From: Fremontodendron californicum
Lineage: Eukaryota; Streptophyta; Magnoliopsida; Malvales; Malvaceae
Assembly (NCBI GenBank): GCA_030761205.1
Contig: JAULJL010000028.1
Location: 22,123,001 to 22,187,000, forward strand
Direction of reading: 5' to 3'
Length of the DNA: 64,000 nucleotides
In this document: in pieces, positions 46,661 to 60,273 of the stretch
Layout of the letters: each line of letters begins with the position of its first letter
Numbering within the stretch: position 1 is the first letter of the stretch
The notes under the pieces: generated by a model
The model's input: only the letters and a program-made list of their open reading frames with translations
What the model was told of the DNA's origin: nothing
Databases searched by the model: none
Program-made: the position numbers and the translations under genes

Positions 46661-46972
46661 TCAAGAATCTCCATGTTTATGCCAGCAAACAAGCATGGCA
46701 ACACAGCGTCTCATAATGTAAAATCTCGCCTTCTGTTCCTTAGCCAAGCTACTACATTTACGCGAGATTGAAGAGCTCTTTTGCGAAAAACTTCGTGGTA
46801 ATGTACATTTAGATGAAGAAGAAGATGAAGATGAAGAACATGAGCTCTTTTGTGAAGAACTCCTAAGAAGAGGAGACTTGGAAGAAATGGTCTTAGCTGA
46901 AAAACTCCTGGTTAGACAAAACTTTGAAGAACTTGAAGCTTCCTTCTTCGATATTTTCCACTTCTCATCCAT
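46661..46972 (-). CDS. DVL/ROTUNDIFOLIA-like (RTFL) small polypeptide, 103 aa
   Basis: A single-exon ORF. The first 70 residues are Ser/Lys-rich with repeated RSFS/RSSS-Q-K-SS motifs. The last 30 hold the RTF domain: SLAKEQKARFYIMRRCVAML followed by VCWHKH. This domain is plant-specific, and RTFL peptides act at the plasma membrane to limit polar cell proliferation, shaping leaves and fruits. Length and lack of introns are usual for the family. A (TA)n microsatellite at 47164-47201 lies about 190 bp upstream of the ATG, in the promoter or leader. Which RTFL member it is cannot be told. Confidence 0.93.
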   Translation of the reverse strand: MDEKWKISKKEASSSSKFCLTRSFSAKTISSKSPLLRSSSQKSSCSSSSSSSSSKCTLPRSFSQKSSSISRKCSSLAKEQKARFYIMRRCVAMLVCWHKHGDS

Positions 46973-47161
46973 GTAATAAGCTTGGAAGCTGCAACACTAG
47001 CAGTAATAGATTTACAGTTCTCAGATTTTGATCTCTTTAACTTAACCTGATAAACTCTTTGTCTGCGCGTGGGAGAGATTAACAGAGAAAAAGAGAAGGT
47101 GAGAAAGAGATGTGACTGAGAAGGATTCTCAGGGCTGTAGAAAGTAGTGGGGCTTTATGTT

Positions 47162-47205
<44 letters not shown>

Positions 47206-47320
47206 AGTAGGGCCTTAGAAATTAGAATTTGAGCTTTGTTAGTTTGATTTCATCAGTGTTTATTTAATATTTAGCATTTAAAGTGTCAATTCTCTACTCT
47301 CTTAGTTAGGACTTAAGACT
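46973..47320 (-). promoter_or_regulatory. Upstream region of the DVL gene with a (TA)n microsatellite
   Basis: CT-rich leader-like text lies at about 47060-47130 on the minus strand, and a pure (TA)n tract at 47164-47201 could serve as or disturb a TATA region. Confidence 0.4.
47164..47201. repeat. (TA)n microsatellite upstream of the DVL gene
   Basis: About 19 uninterrupted units. Confidence 0.9.
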
Positions 47321-47498
47321 TATGTCATCCGGATTTTTCTAAAATACTTTTGTATGACATTTATGTCCGATACATATTTGGACATGAGTATAGAGGTATG
47401 ACCATCCGAATATATAAAAAAAAACTTAGATAAAATTAAGTATACCCGTGTCAGAAACACATAGTCGTATCTACCCTCACTTGAGTTCGGATAACATA
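47321..47498 (-). mobile_element. Dispersed MITE copy upstream of the DVL gene
   Basis: Starts TATGTCATCCGGATTT and ends GAGTTCGGATAACATA; diverged. Confidence 0.75.
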
Positions 47499-47825
47499 GC
47501 TTAGGGCTGATTTTTAATTTTTTTTTGTACTTTTCTTTTTAGGACTGATTTGTATAGTCATTATGTGAGTTTTGCATGTTTATACATACTGTTGTTGCTG
47601 TCATGGCACCATACTATTGGTCAGTTGTCTGAAACATTTGGATGTCTTCATTCTTGCTGGTATAGGATTTTGCCTGATCTTTGAATCTCCTCATTCTTGG
47701 AGATCCATCATTTATTTTTGTAGACACAATTGTCGTACGGGGCTCCATAATAATGTCAGTATTTTAAGTTTAAATCACAAATAAACACACACATGAGAGA
47801 GAGAGGAAAAAGGGAAGGCGATTCA

Positions 47826-48011
47826 GATGTTGTTCTGACTCTTTATTTTTTTTTGAAGTATCCGTGTTCGACGTTTACCCGTGTCCGACGTATATCCGGA
47901 CATGAGTATAGGGATATAATCTTTCAAGGATCCTCCAAATACATGAAAATCTTAAAAAAAAAAAATGAACATACCCGTATTCGACACTCACATCCGAATT
48001 CGAGTAACATA
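47826..48011 (-). mobile_element. Dispersed MITE copy
   Basis: Starts ATGTTGTTCTGACTC and ends GAATTCGAGTAACAT. Confidence 0.8.
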
Positions 48012-51000
48012 GATTCAGAGTGTTGTTAGCTGGTTCTTGTGATAAGGATGGTGTCCATTGTTCTACAAAAAGACAGGGTTAGGTTTCAGAATTCAAATAA
48101 TTTTTGCAGTTTGGTGAATGGAACAAGATACACTTATTTACAGTGCCATTCTGCTTCTTGATGGAGTCCCACAAAACTATAAATGGGGTCTCTTTGATCT
48201 TCACTCTCCACAACTTCATGTTTGAGAGGTTAAAGTTCTACATATCTCTATCTTCCCTTCTTGTAGTTGTTGTAGCACATTCTTCCAAGCCAGACTATTC
48301 ACATCCAAGGAAGGCCTTTCATATCCATTACAATTGTTGATGGTCTTTTGAGGAGGAAAGGTTATTAAACTTGCAAGAGGTAGAAAAAAGGGTCAGAGGG
48401 CGTCAGAGTTGGTACTTTGAACGTATTTCGATGTTTAAGTCAGTAAAATGTTGAAGGATAAGAGAGTAAAAGAGAAAATAACGGTTGAGAGTAACGATGT
48501 CAAAATAGAATACTCAAAATGTCACCTAAGATTCAATGTCTTTATATCAATCTTTTATATCTAAGATTCTGTGTAACTGACAATGATTAGGACCTGCTCC
48601 CATTCAATATGTGGGCTCTGCCTATCTAACGGCTGGGCTTGTCTCGAACCTTTGATCCATTTAGTTACAATGATTTTAATTTTCTTTATCATTGCCAAAA
48701 TTCCTCTCTTTAACAAGCTTTTCAATTAGCAAATAATATTGTTTTTTTTTTAATTGAGATTGTCAAAGATTGAACTTTGATTATTGAAATTAAGAGTTCA
48801 ACATTCTATCAACAGATCACAGTTTTTCAGGGTTGTTGGTCATAAATCACAGTCAAGCTTCACAAGCAAATAGTTTATCACATTGGATAAAGTAAAGGGT
48901 AGACATTATATAGATTACCCTAAGAGTACATATTGTTGTAGTAATTCTTTTACCCATAATTCATTATTTTCATGCTGGTTGTATAGTTCACTGTCTAAAT
49001 TATACACTTGTGAAGAATATAATATGAATTCTAACTTTACAGATTCTCAGTTGAATTGAAATCTATTAGCAGAACAATTACTATAGTGAAGCATAGAATC
49101 TCTTGCAACCCAACTTTTATGTTCTGATTTTACAAAGCAAAGAGGCTTCATCCCCTTCATTTGTGTAGCCGCATGATCAGAGATTCAAATTACGGTCGTG
49201 GACGCGTTTTCTGTCGCGTCGTGTTTATTGTGATTATGAACGTAATAAATACTATCGCGATTAATTACAGTAAATATCGAAGTGAAGAAAGCTGAAATCG
49301 TAAAATAACGATCAAAACATCGTGTTACGATCATTATTTAAATCCCTAACCATGATTACAAGAGGATCTCACTCCATGACACAGTCTGTTAAATTATTGT
49401 GCTAAGAATATACTGCCTCCATCACTTTCTGCTTCATTTCATGACTTCAAAGCAAAATTTTGCTTTTCTTTCTTTCATTGGATTCTTCTGTCGGTTTGGA
49501 GCACTAGGATAATTTAATCTAAAATGTTTCTGTATTTTTATTTTATTTTTATAATAATGTTAAAGTATCTAGACTTTACCTAAATCTAATCTTCTTTTCA
49601 GACAATCTTAAAGACATGCTCTCCTCGTCTATTTGATGCATTCAAATAATGCTTCTTCTGGTATGGGACAACCTACAAGATTGTTTCAACTTACTAGATT
49701 GCTAAAGACTCACTTTACCATTTATGTTATTTATATAATATATAGTTTGAAGATAAAAGGGATTCAAATTAATTATGCTTGCATCAGTCTCGTTATTTTA
49801 AGGTTTAATTTGAAACCAACTTTCTTATTTTGGGTTTTTTGTCGTTGTTTTTAGTCTAATGATCTATGTTATTCGGGTGAGTGTCGGACACATGTATATG
49901 TCCGACACGGGTATATTTAATTTTTTTTATATATTTGAAAGATCATATCTCATATCTATATTCAAATATGTGTCGAACACAAATATTGAATATGAATACC
50001 TAAAAAAAAAAAAGGGAATCCGAAGAAACAACACATGTTGTTAATGAGACAATTTGACTTTTCAATGTTTTTGCATTGCAAATTTATGTACTACAGACTT
50101 TGCTTTCACATGTTTTGAAACCAATGTTGGTTTAAGATAAAGAAAACTTAAGAAAATTTAGTGCAAAATAATATTTCAAGAACATTTGAATTAACAGATA
50201 TATAACCTTAGAAATTGTCTTGACCATTTGAGTCCATGTTCCTGGGGCATAACCACTGGTTATGTAGCCTTTAAGGTGGATTTGAAAAAAACCTATCTTT
50301 GACCCGATCAAATCATGCTTATTGAATCGGACGAATAACTCAATCTTAAACATGTCTAATACTTACATGGTAAAAATATTTAAACACAAATATAGTTCAA
50401 GATTTGTAAATTTTAAATTACCCCAAAAGGGCAAAGATCCTATAACTTGGGTTCTCCCTTCTCTTTAATTCACCTCTCCTTTTCTTTTACAAGTTATTAT
50501 ATAAAGAACTTAATTATATATATATTACAAATTGTAAGTTATGGGCCAAAATCAAATCACATGGTGTGTTGTGGCTGCAATACAATGCACCTTTTAAACT
50601 TCTTTTTTCTTTTAGTCCATTTAGGGTTTAGCAAAGTTATTTTTTTTCCCTTATTGATAATGTGGGTTTGAGAATATCAGCATTTAGGAGTCCCACATGG
50701 TAACATGTGAGCTGCACAAGCATGGGCAGAAGAAATTGTAGTACTATCCTTCAATTTTTTTTTTAATAATTTTTTTTTATATCTTTTTAAGGGGAAAAAA
50801 AACATAATGGGACCCCTTTGTACAGCCTCCATTAAAATAAATCCATAAATTCAAAGGAAGATATTTTCACATTGTTTTTTTACCATCTATTTATAGATTT
50901 CGATTTTGATGTATTTGATATACCGACAATAAATTTTTTTAATTTTATAAATAAAATTAAAAAATTGTTACATGTTTATTTTTTTAATTATATCATAAAA

Positions 51001-51900
51001 ATATATATTACACTATACTGATAAAATTTAAAACTTTTATTAACGATGGATGAAATATTTTTTGCTATTTTTATTACCTAAAATATTGAAACATCATGAT
51101 GAGGTTTAAATTTTGCCCATTATTTTTCTTTTTCTTTTTGGGTATTAACTAAACATTAGTCATAAATATAGCCTATAAATTACGGATTAGGATCCGGTCC
51201 ATTATTTTTTTGTCCATTACTTTTCAATACATTCATCATTATCATTGACATGTGTAAGACTCACTTATTAATTGTGAAAGTCTCATTTGTGAATGATGAT
51301 TAAGATGTATTGAAAAGTAATGGAGGGGAGCCGGACCCATAAATTACAAGGAAATTCAGGTGTGAGAATGATACTTTTTTTTTTTTGAAAATTTGTTGAA
51401 ACTTGGCCTATTTTTTGATTGGAGTAAGAGGAGGGAAAGGAAAGTAAAGCAAGTGAGAATGAGAAACTTTTTTCTTATTTTCTCTACTTTGGATTAAAAT
51501 AATAATAATAATAAAAGAAATTGAGGGGAGTTGAGCACCCCTCATTTTCTCTCAAAATACTCATTTTTCTAAAACCCCAAATCGGTGAAAAAGGAAGGGA
51601 AAAGAAAGTAAAAAAATTATTTAAATATAGAATGTCTATTTTACCCATTCTACATTTATCAAATTACAAGCAATATTTATAAACGTATATACTTCACGTA
51701 ATTGACATTAAAAATTATAATAAAAATTTTTTATTATCATTTTTTTTTTGTTTTTTATATTACATCCATATTTTTTAATGTAATATTTGTTGGATATCAA
51801 TGTATTTATTTAGGTGTATTTATATGAAATACGTATTTTAATACGTAGGTTGTCGTAACTACATACACGGTGTATAATTACATACACAATTGATATTATT
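48012..51900. other. Intergenic DNA
   Basis: No gene is supported. Features seen are a GCGATTA-type repeat at about 49178-49365, a MITE at 49865-50033 and A/T-rich stretches. Confidence 0.6.
49865..50033 (+). mobile_element. Diverged dispersed MITE copy
   Basis: Starts TATGTTATTCGGGTGAGTG and contains TGTCCGACACGGGTA. The right end is degraded. Confidence 0.7.
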
Positions 51901-51904
51901 TTTG

Positions 51905-52885
51905 AATGAGAAATTAGTCTCATTAAATACCCACTTGAAGAGGAAGGAAAGTTGGTTGAAGGTGTGGTTGGTTGTATATCCCACATAGAACAAAGTTTGG
52001 TTTTAGCTTATAGTTTATATAAGCTAGTGTTCCATGTTGGGTTAGGCCCCAAGGGGCACCCAAGTTTTGTGGTGGGTGAGGACCTACACAACTTGGGCTG
52101 GACCACACGCGCGCCCCATCGTCGAGCCGGGCTGGGTCAGATCGGGACTTGGGCTTGGGTCAGTATCTTTCTTTTTGCTGCCCATCCAACCAGCTTTAGT
52201 TTTTAGTCCGAATTAATTCCTGTCTATTCGGTCTAGCTCCGAACCATTTTTGTCTATTCGGGTTTGAACCGAACCGATTCATGTCTGTTCCAACAGGCTT
52301 TAGTTTTTAGTCTGAATTAATTCCTGTCTATTCGGTCTAGCTCCGAACCATTTTTGTCTATTCGGGTTTGAACCGAACCAATTCATCTCTGTTCCAACAG
52401 GGTTGTCTATTACCTATTGGCTGAACCGATTCGTTCAAACAGTCTTGACTGTTCGATTTGAACCGAACCGATTCTTGTCTGTTCCAACAGGGCTGTCTGC
52501 TGCCTGTTGGATGAACCAGTTCGTTCAACAGTCTTGATTGTCCAAACATGCCTTTAGTCTTCTATAAATACAGACATTTAGTGTCTGTTTTATTCACTGG
52601 TTTTGAGAATTAAATTTATTCTTTTCTTCCTCTGTTTTCCTTTTTTGTTTGAGAAAAAGTCTTACATCTTCTTGGTTCGCTGAGTTGCTTGGAGTGTGCC
52701 CTTTATAGCAACGTTTATCGATGAGGCTTGAGAGACGATTTGCATACATTTCCAAGCACCTTAGAGACAAGCAAAATTCGTCTTAAAGTCAGAGATCCAA
52801 CCTTGACTTGATATTGATTTTTTCAAATCAATTTCCTGTAAGTGTTCGTATATTCGGCTTTGTGTTTAAAGTCGGTATTTGTAAG

Positions 52886-52890
<5 letters not shown>
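51905..52890 (+). mobile_element. Probable solo LTR with internal tandem repeats
   Basis: A GC-richer block with a CTATAAATA box at about 52562 and a downstream leader-like segment. A 104-bp unit beginning GCTTTAGTTTTTAG is present twice at 52193-52400, followed by a related pair around 52400-52540 (GAACCGAACCGATTC cores). No internal coding region or second LTR is present. The outer limits are not defined because I could not find a target duplication. Confidence 0.45.
52193..52400 (+). repeat. 104-bp tandem duplication
   Basis: Two nearly identical adjacent copies, each running from GCTTTAGTTTTTAG to TCTGTTCCAACAG, within the LTR-like block. Confidence 0.9.

Positions 52891-52924
<34 letters not shown>
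52889..52924. repeat. (TA)n microsatellite
   Basis: Uninterrupted dinucleotide run. Confidence 0.9.
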
Positions 52925-52926
<2 letters not shown>

Positions 52927-53867
52927 AAATTTCTTTTTGTAATTTCTTTTTTTTCTCTAATTTCGTTTAGTATGTTTTATTTTCGGTAATGGTTTAATCA
53001 GTATTAATATTTTTAACAATATTTATTTTATTTTTTATTATTTAATTTATAATATTTAATTTATTATTTTAATTAAAAAGAAATGATATAATCGAAAATG
53101 TATATTATAATTTATCTTTTTCTTTTTATTTTTTTTTTTCATACTTTAACCAAATAATAATGACTAACATTCTGTTCTTTTCCTTTCCCTAACATATTTT
53201 AATTATCCAAATAATGAAAAATATATCTTTTCCTTTCTTTTAAAACCCATTCATTTCCTTTTCCTTTTCCTTTTTTTTTTCTATTCTTTTTCTTTAATAT
53301 CATCTACCCAAATATAATGTTAATGAGCAACACGGAATGTAACATGTTTAAACCCCAGAATCCAGCTCTTATGCAGAGAGTTAGGCACCACAAATAATTG
53401 TTTGAGAGTTTAGGTCCACAATGTTTGGTTTTGGGCCCAATTTTGATCCATTATCAAATGCTATGCCTGACAAACTAGTCAAAAAGCTTGTGCTAATTTT
53501 TAAGTGTTAGATAATGTTGTGAAAAATATTATGGTGAATTGAAATATTAAAAAAATATAAATAAAATAATAAAAATTTAGAAATGTAAATATAATAAAGT
53601 TTTTATCTCAAAAGACAACTTACAAAACACAAAAGCATACATTTTGTTGGTTTTTTTTATTTAAATTGTCAAATCATGATATTAACGGTAAAAATTAAAT
53701 TCTTTTACTTATTTAACATTAAAATTATGGTGAAACACAGTTTTTTATTTAAAAAAATTATGTCCACCTCAACCTCAATGCTAAACGAAAACTTAATGGG
53801 ATTTGATTTTATCTTAGTGGCGTTGATTAGCATAACCCAATCTCCTCTTGAAGAATCTCCTAATTCA

Positions 53868-53869
53868 TA

Positions 53870-53907
<38 letters not shown>
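53868..53907. repeat. (ATT)n microsatellite
   Basis: About 13 trinucleotide units. Confidence 0.9.
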
Positions 53908-53909
<2 letters not shown>

Positions 53910-54265
53910 AAACAAACATTTTAACATTTTGGTATCTAAGTAGCTTACCCAAAGGGCATAAAACATAAGGTAAAATCCAACCCAAATTTTGAAAGAATTG
54001 ATTGTTTTTATTTGGGTAATCTTCATGTTATTACTCTGAACATGATTTAAAATATTTAGAATTAGGTTAAAAGGAAAAAAAATTTGCTTAAAAAGTTGAG
54101 AAAAGTTATATATATATATATATATATATTGTTTCTACATCTTTTACAAATTTTCTACCATATAGTGACCTACCTTTTTTAAAAAAATTATTTTTTTTAT
54201 CTTGATGAATGAAAATTTACAAAAATTAAGACTCTGTTTGATAAACGCTTTTACTATATAATAGT

Positions 54266-54525
54266 TAGACCTGTCCAAGGGTCGACAGGCTTGGCTCGGA
54301 TTGATTAGACTTTGAGCAAGGATTTTAGTAATTCGACCCGACCCGAATTACTATTCATTAAATAATAAAAAAAAAATTAATTTAATTATAAAATAAAAAC
54401 TTAATATATATTTTAAATATTTTAATATTTAATAAACAGTAAAATGATTTTTTGAGCCGATCCGATCCGAATTTGGTAAGGAAATGACAAAATTTTGAAT
54501 TATGACTCGACTATGGACAGGTCTA
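54266..54525. mobile_element. hAT-like MITE, 260 bp
   Basis: Inverted ends TAGACCTGTCCA and TGGACAGGTCTA, with flanking 8-mers ATAATAGT and ATAATAAT (7 of 8 match). The ends are related to those of the MITE at 35451-35714, so both belong to one group. Confidence 0.75.
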
Positions 54526-57500
54526 ATAATAATGTAGAAGTTTTTTTTTTGGGTAGTAATAATCTCTTATGCTTTGGCGTTTTCTCTCGTTTCTTTTGGA
54601 TGTGGAATGTGGGCCTATTTTCTGCGGCCATTGACAGGTAAGATGGATCCTTGGCCCAATTACTAACTTCGGAAAATAGGCTCATATCTCTTCACAGTGG
54701 CCCAATCGTTTTTTTAATAAACACTTAATAATTTTGAACACGATACAAAAACACGACACCTTTAATAAATATAAAAATAATATAATAAATATGACACGAT
54801 AAATTTAAACACAATATTTAATACACGTATTGTATTTTTATTTAAAATTTTGATACACTTAATAATTTATATTGTATTTATATTTACATTATTGATAAAA
54901 AAATATATAATATGCATACACAAATTATGATCTTTGTAAACCAATGCCCAATTTTTTATCAAATAAATTTAAGCTATCGATAAATATTGATAATTTATCC
55001 AAGAAAGATTTACCATTATTGGTGTATTGAAATTATAATATTTACAATTAAAATTAGTAGATAAAAAATGCTTGAATTTTGCATGAAATGAGTTCTTAAA
55101 TGCATGTGAATCTCCAATCAACAATTTGAAAGGAAAAAAAAAAAAAAAAGCCAATTAAAGCTCTGTTAATACTTTCAATTAAATTAGACAGAAAAAGTAA
55201 AACAAAAAAATGGTAATAACATGAAAGTTGCATATATAATTATTTGAAGTTAATTTATAATATAAATATTTATTTATCTATTGTATTATCTTTAGAATTT
55301 ATCTTTGATACAATAACTATGGTTAGCTCTTGTTTGCCAAGAAAATCTAAGAAACGAACCTAGAAAATCCAACCAAAACCCCAGTGCAAGAAAGGAAAAA
55401 AAAAAGACACTAACGTTATTTACTAGATTATTATTTCTTTGTTTAAACCTCTGTGGTTTTTTAGATATTTATTTTTAGTATAATAATACTTTGATTTTTC
55501 TTCGTTAAATCATCAAAATAATGATATTTTCTAAGCTAGGCCGTTCATATTCCCGATCTTCTCATTCAAGGGTAAATTATTGTTTTTCCTAATAAATTTT
55601 CTCATTTCAATTTCTTATTTTTCAAGCTTATTTATTTATTTTTTAAAAATAGAATTTGTTGTATCGTGGCGGAGGAGGTGGCGGTAGCGGATGGAGGTCA
55701 CGGAGCTTGCCACGTTTGGGCGGAAACGTAGACCGACTAATTGGGGAATTAGGGTTTTTGAGAGGATATTTAGCATCAATAGGAGCTCGAAAGGAGTTTA
55801 CTTCAAAGGTCTATTTTTCTGATTTAAATTTCGTTCTTGCTAACCCTAGAATCCGTCGCTTTTTCTCAAGTGCACCCCCAAAGAAGAAGAGTAAGCCAAA
55901 TATCACCTTTTTTTTTAATTTGTTTTCAGTTTTCTAGGTAATTAGTTGGTTTATAAGAGTTAATGAATGTTAACTTTATTAGTTTCTATTAACAAAATTG
56001 AATCTTTTTTTAATAATTTGAGGTGAGTGAAATGGAATAAAATCTTTATTTTATTGTTTTAGACAAAATGGCTTGTTCTTAAATCGTAAGTACTAAGCAA
56101 GTTTTGGGTTTAGCATTTTGTGGATTTTTACATTGATTTTTCATAGTAAAGTTTGATGAGTTAATGAAGAAACAGGGTTTAGCATTTTGGATATTTGCAT
56201 TGGTTTGAACTTATAGTTGTTACTGTGTGCTCTTGTCTTTTGATGGTTATTTGCAGATTATGAGAACTTTCACCCGAAGGAAAAGAAGGAAATTCCAAAG
56301 CAAAATGACCAAAAATCTGACTCTAAAGGTGAGTAAATACTCCCCCTCATTTTCAGTTTATAAATCTGTTTTTCAAGTCAGTTTTTCAATGTTGGACTGG
56401 AAATATCAATTTGTGAAGATGTTGCAAACATATCGGTTTTAATTTTTTTTTTCAAAGAGAAAAAAATGTCATTGATATAGCAACATTTAGGATTGGGGAA
56501 AGTGAGTTTGGTGCCATTTTCTTAAAAGCTATAGGTGATAGTAGAATTATCTTTCAAGACTTTAGTTCTATGCGGTTTTTCCCTTTTCCAATCATGTGAT
56601 GTGAGAAGCTATGAAATTGGATTTTGGAAATAATCTCTTCGGGGATGATTGTCTTAGCTCTGCAGGTTTTTACTATGTTGAGGTTGCTTATTAAAGTATA
56701 GCACTGGGACTACCTGTTTTTGCTATTTTTCTGTATACGAGTATTGTTATGAATCTACTCTTAAATTGCCTGCAAGATTGATTATAAAGAACTTTAACAG
56801 TTTTTTACTTTTTACCCCAATTTCAGAGGATTCCAACACAGATGACTAATGGAATTTTCAGGAAACTTTCCTGAAGGTTTTTCAAAATTTGATTACCCCT
56901 TGTTAGTACTTGCATTGTTTCTTTCTATCCCTCCCTGGAATACCGAGCAACAACAAGTAAGCAATACCCAAGTTATTTCAGCTTGTTGATTGTCTGCATA
57001 TTAAAGTGGGCTAATTTTTTCTTTGATGTGATGCTGATCTTTCCAATGCTATAAGACTTCATATTTTGAGGTTAGAAAATAGATTGTAATAGAATATCGA
57101 GTCATATGTCCAACTGTTATAAGCATATGGTAAAAGCCTGTTTGTTTTCTTTCTATTATTTGCTACATTAAGCATTTTCCTCCTTTTTACCGGTGATTAA
57201 TGAATTCAGTTTATTGAATACATATTTTAAAGCATGTGCATCTGTGATATATTTGGTTTTGGATTCTGGAATTGGGTATTAGGTGGATAAAAATTGTAGC
57301 TACTCAAGGCTGAGTTGGACGTAACCTACATGAGTTAACTCATGCTGGGATTGGCAACCTTTTCAAGATTTACGGTTGAGCTTCACTGCTCCTTAATCGG
57401 ACTGAACTCATTCAACTTACATACGCTGCATCATGGTGACTGATTTTTCTTTTAATTGCATCTCTAAAGCAATAGAGAAGTTTTATTAGGAAAGATAATT

Positions 57501-57797
57501 CCTTTTCTAACCTATTCATGGTAAAGCTACTTGCTTGTGTAGAATCTCAACTTCAGCTGTGCTATAAATTTATCATGCCTGTCTTGGAGCTGTGTTCATG
57601 CTTTTATGAAAGTGGAGCTGAACACTTGATTGGTTTGCACCCAATTTGGGTGGATCAGTATTAGACTTCTCATACTCACATGACATGTCCTTTGGGTGTT
57701 TGTTGTCTTGAGAACCTTTTAAATGCACCATTCTGACTTAACCATGTCTAGTAGTATATATAATCACTGTCCAGTTTGGAATTTTTTTACATTCTTC

Positions 57798-57956
57798 CAC
57801 ATTAGTTTGGTAATTTTTTTTTTTTAGGTACAAAGGAGGCCACAGCCTAGGGATAGGGTTGGTGATGCTTTGAACCCTAGACCTACTGAATACCATCTCT
57901 TAAGGGTGACTGCATGAACCAACTGGGCTAAGCCTCTAGTTCACATTAGTTTGGTA
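57798..57956 (-). mobile_element. tRNA-derived SINE with target duplication
   Basis: On the minus strand the element starts with GGCTTAGCCCAGTTGG (box A) and has GGGTTCAAAGC (box B) about 50 bases later, the two parts of an RNA polymerase III promoter. It ends in a poly-A tail (poly-T on the plus strand at about 57813-57825). A perfect 15-bp target duplication CACATTAGTTTGGTA flanks it (57798-57812 and 57942-57956). The element proper is 57813-57941. It lies in intron 4 of the FtsH gene. Confidence 0.85.
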
Positions 57957-58022
57957 TTTAAATATAAGCAAAGTTCATCTATTTTGTAAGCTTTTGTTCA
58001 TATGCTGTGGAACTCTTTCTTA

Positions 58023-58054
<32 letters not shown>

Positions 58055-59674
58055 TCTGGAATCAGGTTTAGTTGACCATATAGTTGTTTCTAACAAGTCA
58101 GTTGCAAAAGTGTATGTGAGAAGCATGCCACACAATCAAACAAGTGATGATGTTGTCCAAGGGCCTGCTAATGGTGCTTCTGTCAGAGGACATGGAGGTC
58201 AATACAAATACTTCTTCACTATTGGAAGTTTTGAGTCTTTTGAGGAGAAGTTGGAAGAAGACCAAGAAGCATTGGGGATTGACCCACATGATCATGTTCC
58301 TGTGACATATGCCTCTGATATAATGTGGTACCAGGAGGTGATGAGGTTTGCACCAACATTATTACTTCTTGGAACCCTCATATATATGGGGCGGAGAATG
58401 CAAGGCGGGTTGGGGGTTGGCGGTGGCAGTGGTGGTAAGGGTGCCAGTGGAATTTTCAACATAGGAAAAGCCCATGTAACCAAAGTGGATAAAAATTCCA
58501 AGAATAAGGTTTGTTTTCTGTTCCTTATACCGGTGCTTAGAAGAAAAACCTGAATCTGAAAATTTCCAGTTTTATTTATCTTTTATTACCTAAAATTATG
58601 GGCCTGCTTTTGCTTTGTGTTGCTAGAATATGAAAACATACTCAGGTGTTATATTCCTCTCTTTTATGTTTCTGGTTAGTACAGGTCTATTTCAAAGATG
58701 TCGCTGGCTGTGATGAGGCTAAACAAGAGATCATGGAGTTTGTGCACTTTCTTAAGAACCCAAAAAAATTTGAGGAACTAGGAGCTAAAATTCCGAAAGG
58801 TGCTCTTTTGGTGGGCCCTCCAGGTACAGGAAAGACCCTCCTAGCAAAAGCAACTGCTGGTGAGTCCGGTGTACCTTTTCTATCGATATCAGGTTCTGAT
58901 TTCATGGAGATGTTTGTTGGTGTTGGACCATCCAGGGTGAGGAACTTGTTCCAAGAAGAAGGCAGTCTGCTCCTAGTATAATATTTATTGATGAGATTGA
59001 TGCAATTGGTCGAGCAAGAGGCCGTGGAGGTTTCTCAGGTTCTAATGATGAGCTGAAAGTACGCTTAATCAATTGCTAGTAGAAATGGATGGTTTTGCAA
59101 CCACTTGGGAGTAGTTGTGCTGGCTAGTACCAATAGGCCTGATATTTTAGACAAAGCTCTTTTGAGGCCAGGGCGATTTGATCGTCGGATTTCATTAGAT
59201 AAACCTGATATTAAAGGCCGTGAACAGATATTTCAGATCTACTTGAGAAAGATAAAGCTTGATCATGAGCCATCATATTACTCTCAAAGACTTGCAGCTC
59301 TCACTCCTGGCTTTGCTGGAGCAGACATTGCAAATGTTTGTAATGAAGCTGCTCTAATTGCCGCAAGGAGTGAAGGGGCACAGGTCACAATGGAACATTT
59401 CGAGGCTGCTATAGACAGGATCATCGGTGGTCTGGAGAAGAAGAACAGGGTAATTATCTCCTGTCTATGTGATTGTTTTAATAGTTGCTTTTTCTGTGCT
59501 TGTGTAGTTTTGTTTATATTGATGGCAGTAAGATATCTAATTATCCTTGAGAAGGTTGAAATGAAGTCTTCTTCATGTTCACTTTTGTTTGTTAATGGTG
59601 GGAAAATACGTGTGAGTTCTTTCAATTAAACTTTGCCTTTTTTCCAGTCATTAATATGAAGTGGTGATCTTTGC

Positions 59675-59853
59675 TATGTTGCTCCGACTCTCCCATATCC
59701 GACACCAGTGTCCGACACATATCCGGACATAGGTACGGGGATATGATCCTCCAAGGACCCTCTAAATACATGGAAAACTTAGAAAAAAATTGAACATACT
59801 CGTGTCGGACATATACCCGTATCTGACACTCACACCCGAATCCTAGTAACATA
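59675..59853 (-). mobile_element. Dispersed MITE copy in FtsH intron 6
   Basis: Starts TATGTTGCTCCGACTC and ends GAATCCTAGTAACATA. Confidence 0.85.
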
Positions 59854-60273
59854 GGATCTTTGCATTGCATTTTATGTCCAGAGAGGTCATAGATAACTTT
59901 ACACCAGCATTATATGTCCCCTTTTTTTTTTTCTTTTCTTTTTTCTATACACCTAATAACCAGATTCTTCTGGGTTTCAAGCAGGTAATAAGTAAACTTG
60001 AACGGAAGACTGTTGCATATCATGAATCAGGTCATGCTGTTGCAGGCTGGTTCTTGGAACATGCTGAACCCCTCTTGAAAGTAACAATTGTTCCTCGTGG
60101 TACAGCAGCACTTGGGTTTGCCCAATATGTTCCAAATGAAAACCTTCTCTTGACAAAGGAGCAGCTTTTTGACATAACGTGCATGACCCTTGGTGGTCGA
60201 GCAGCCGAACAGTTAAATTTGAAACCTACTCCGTGTGACTATGGGGAGTTCTCGGAAATTTGAATGCTCCTGC

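Larger units (their letters stand above)
52925..55500. other. AT-rich intergenic DNA upstream of FtsH
   Basis: No gene is supported. It contains an (ATT)n run, a hAT-like MITE (54266-54525) and an ATATTAATTGTATCG-type dispersed repeat at about 54722-54905. Confidence 0.6.
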
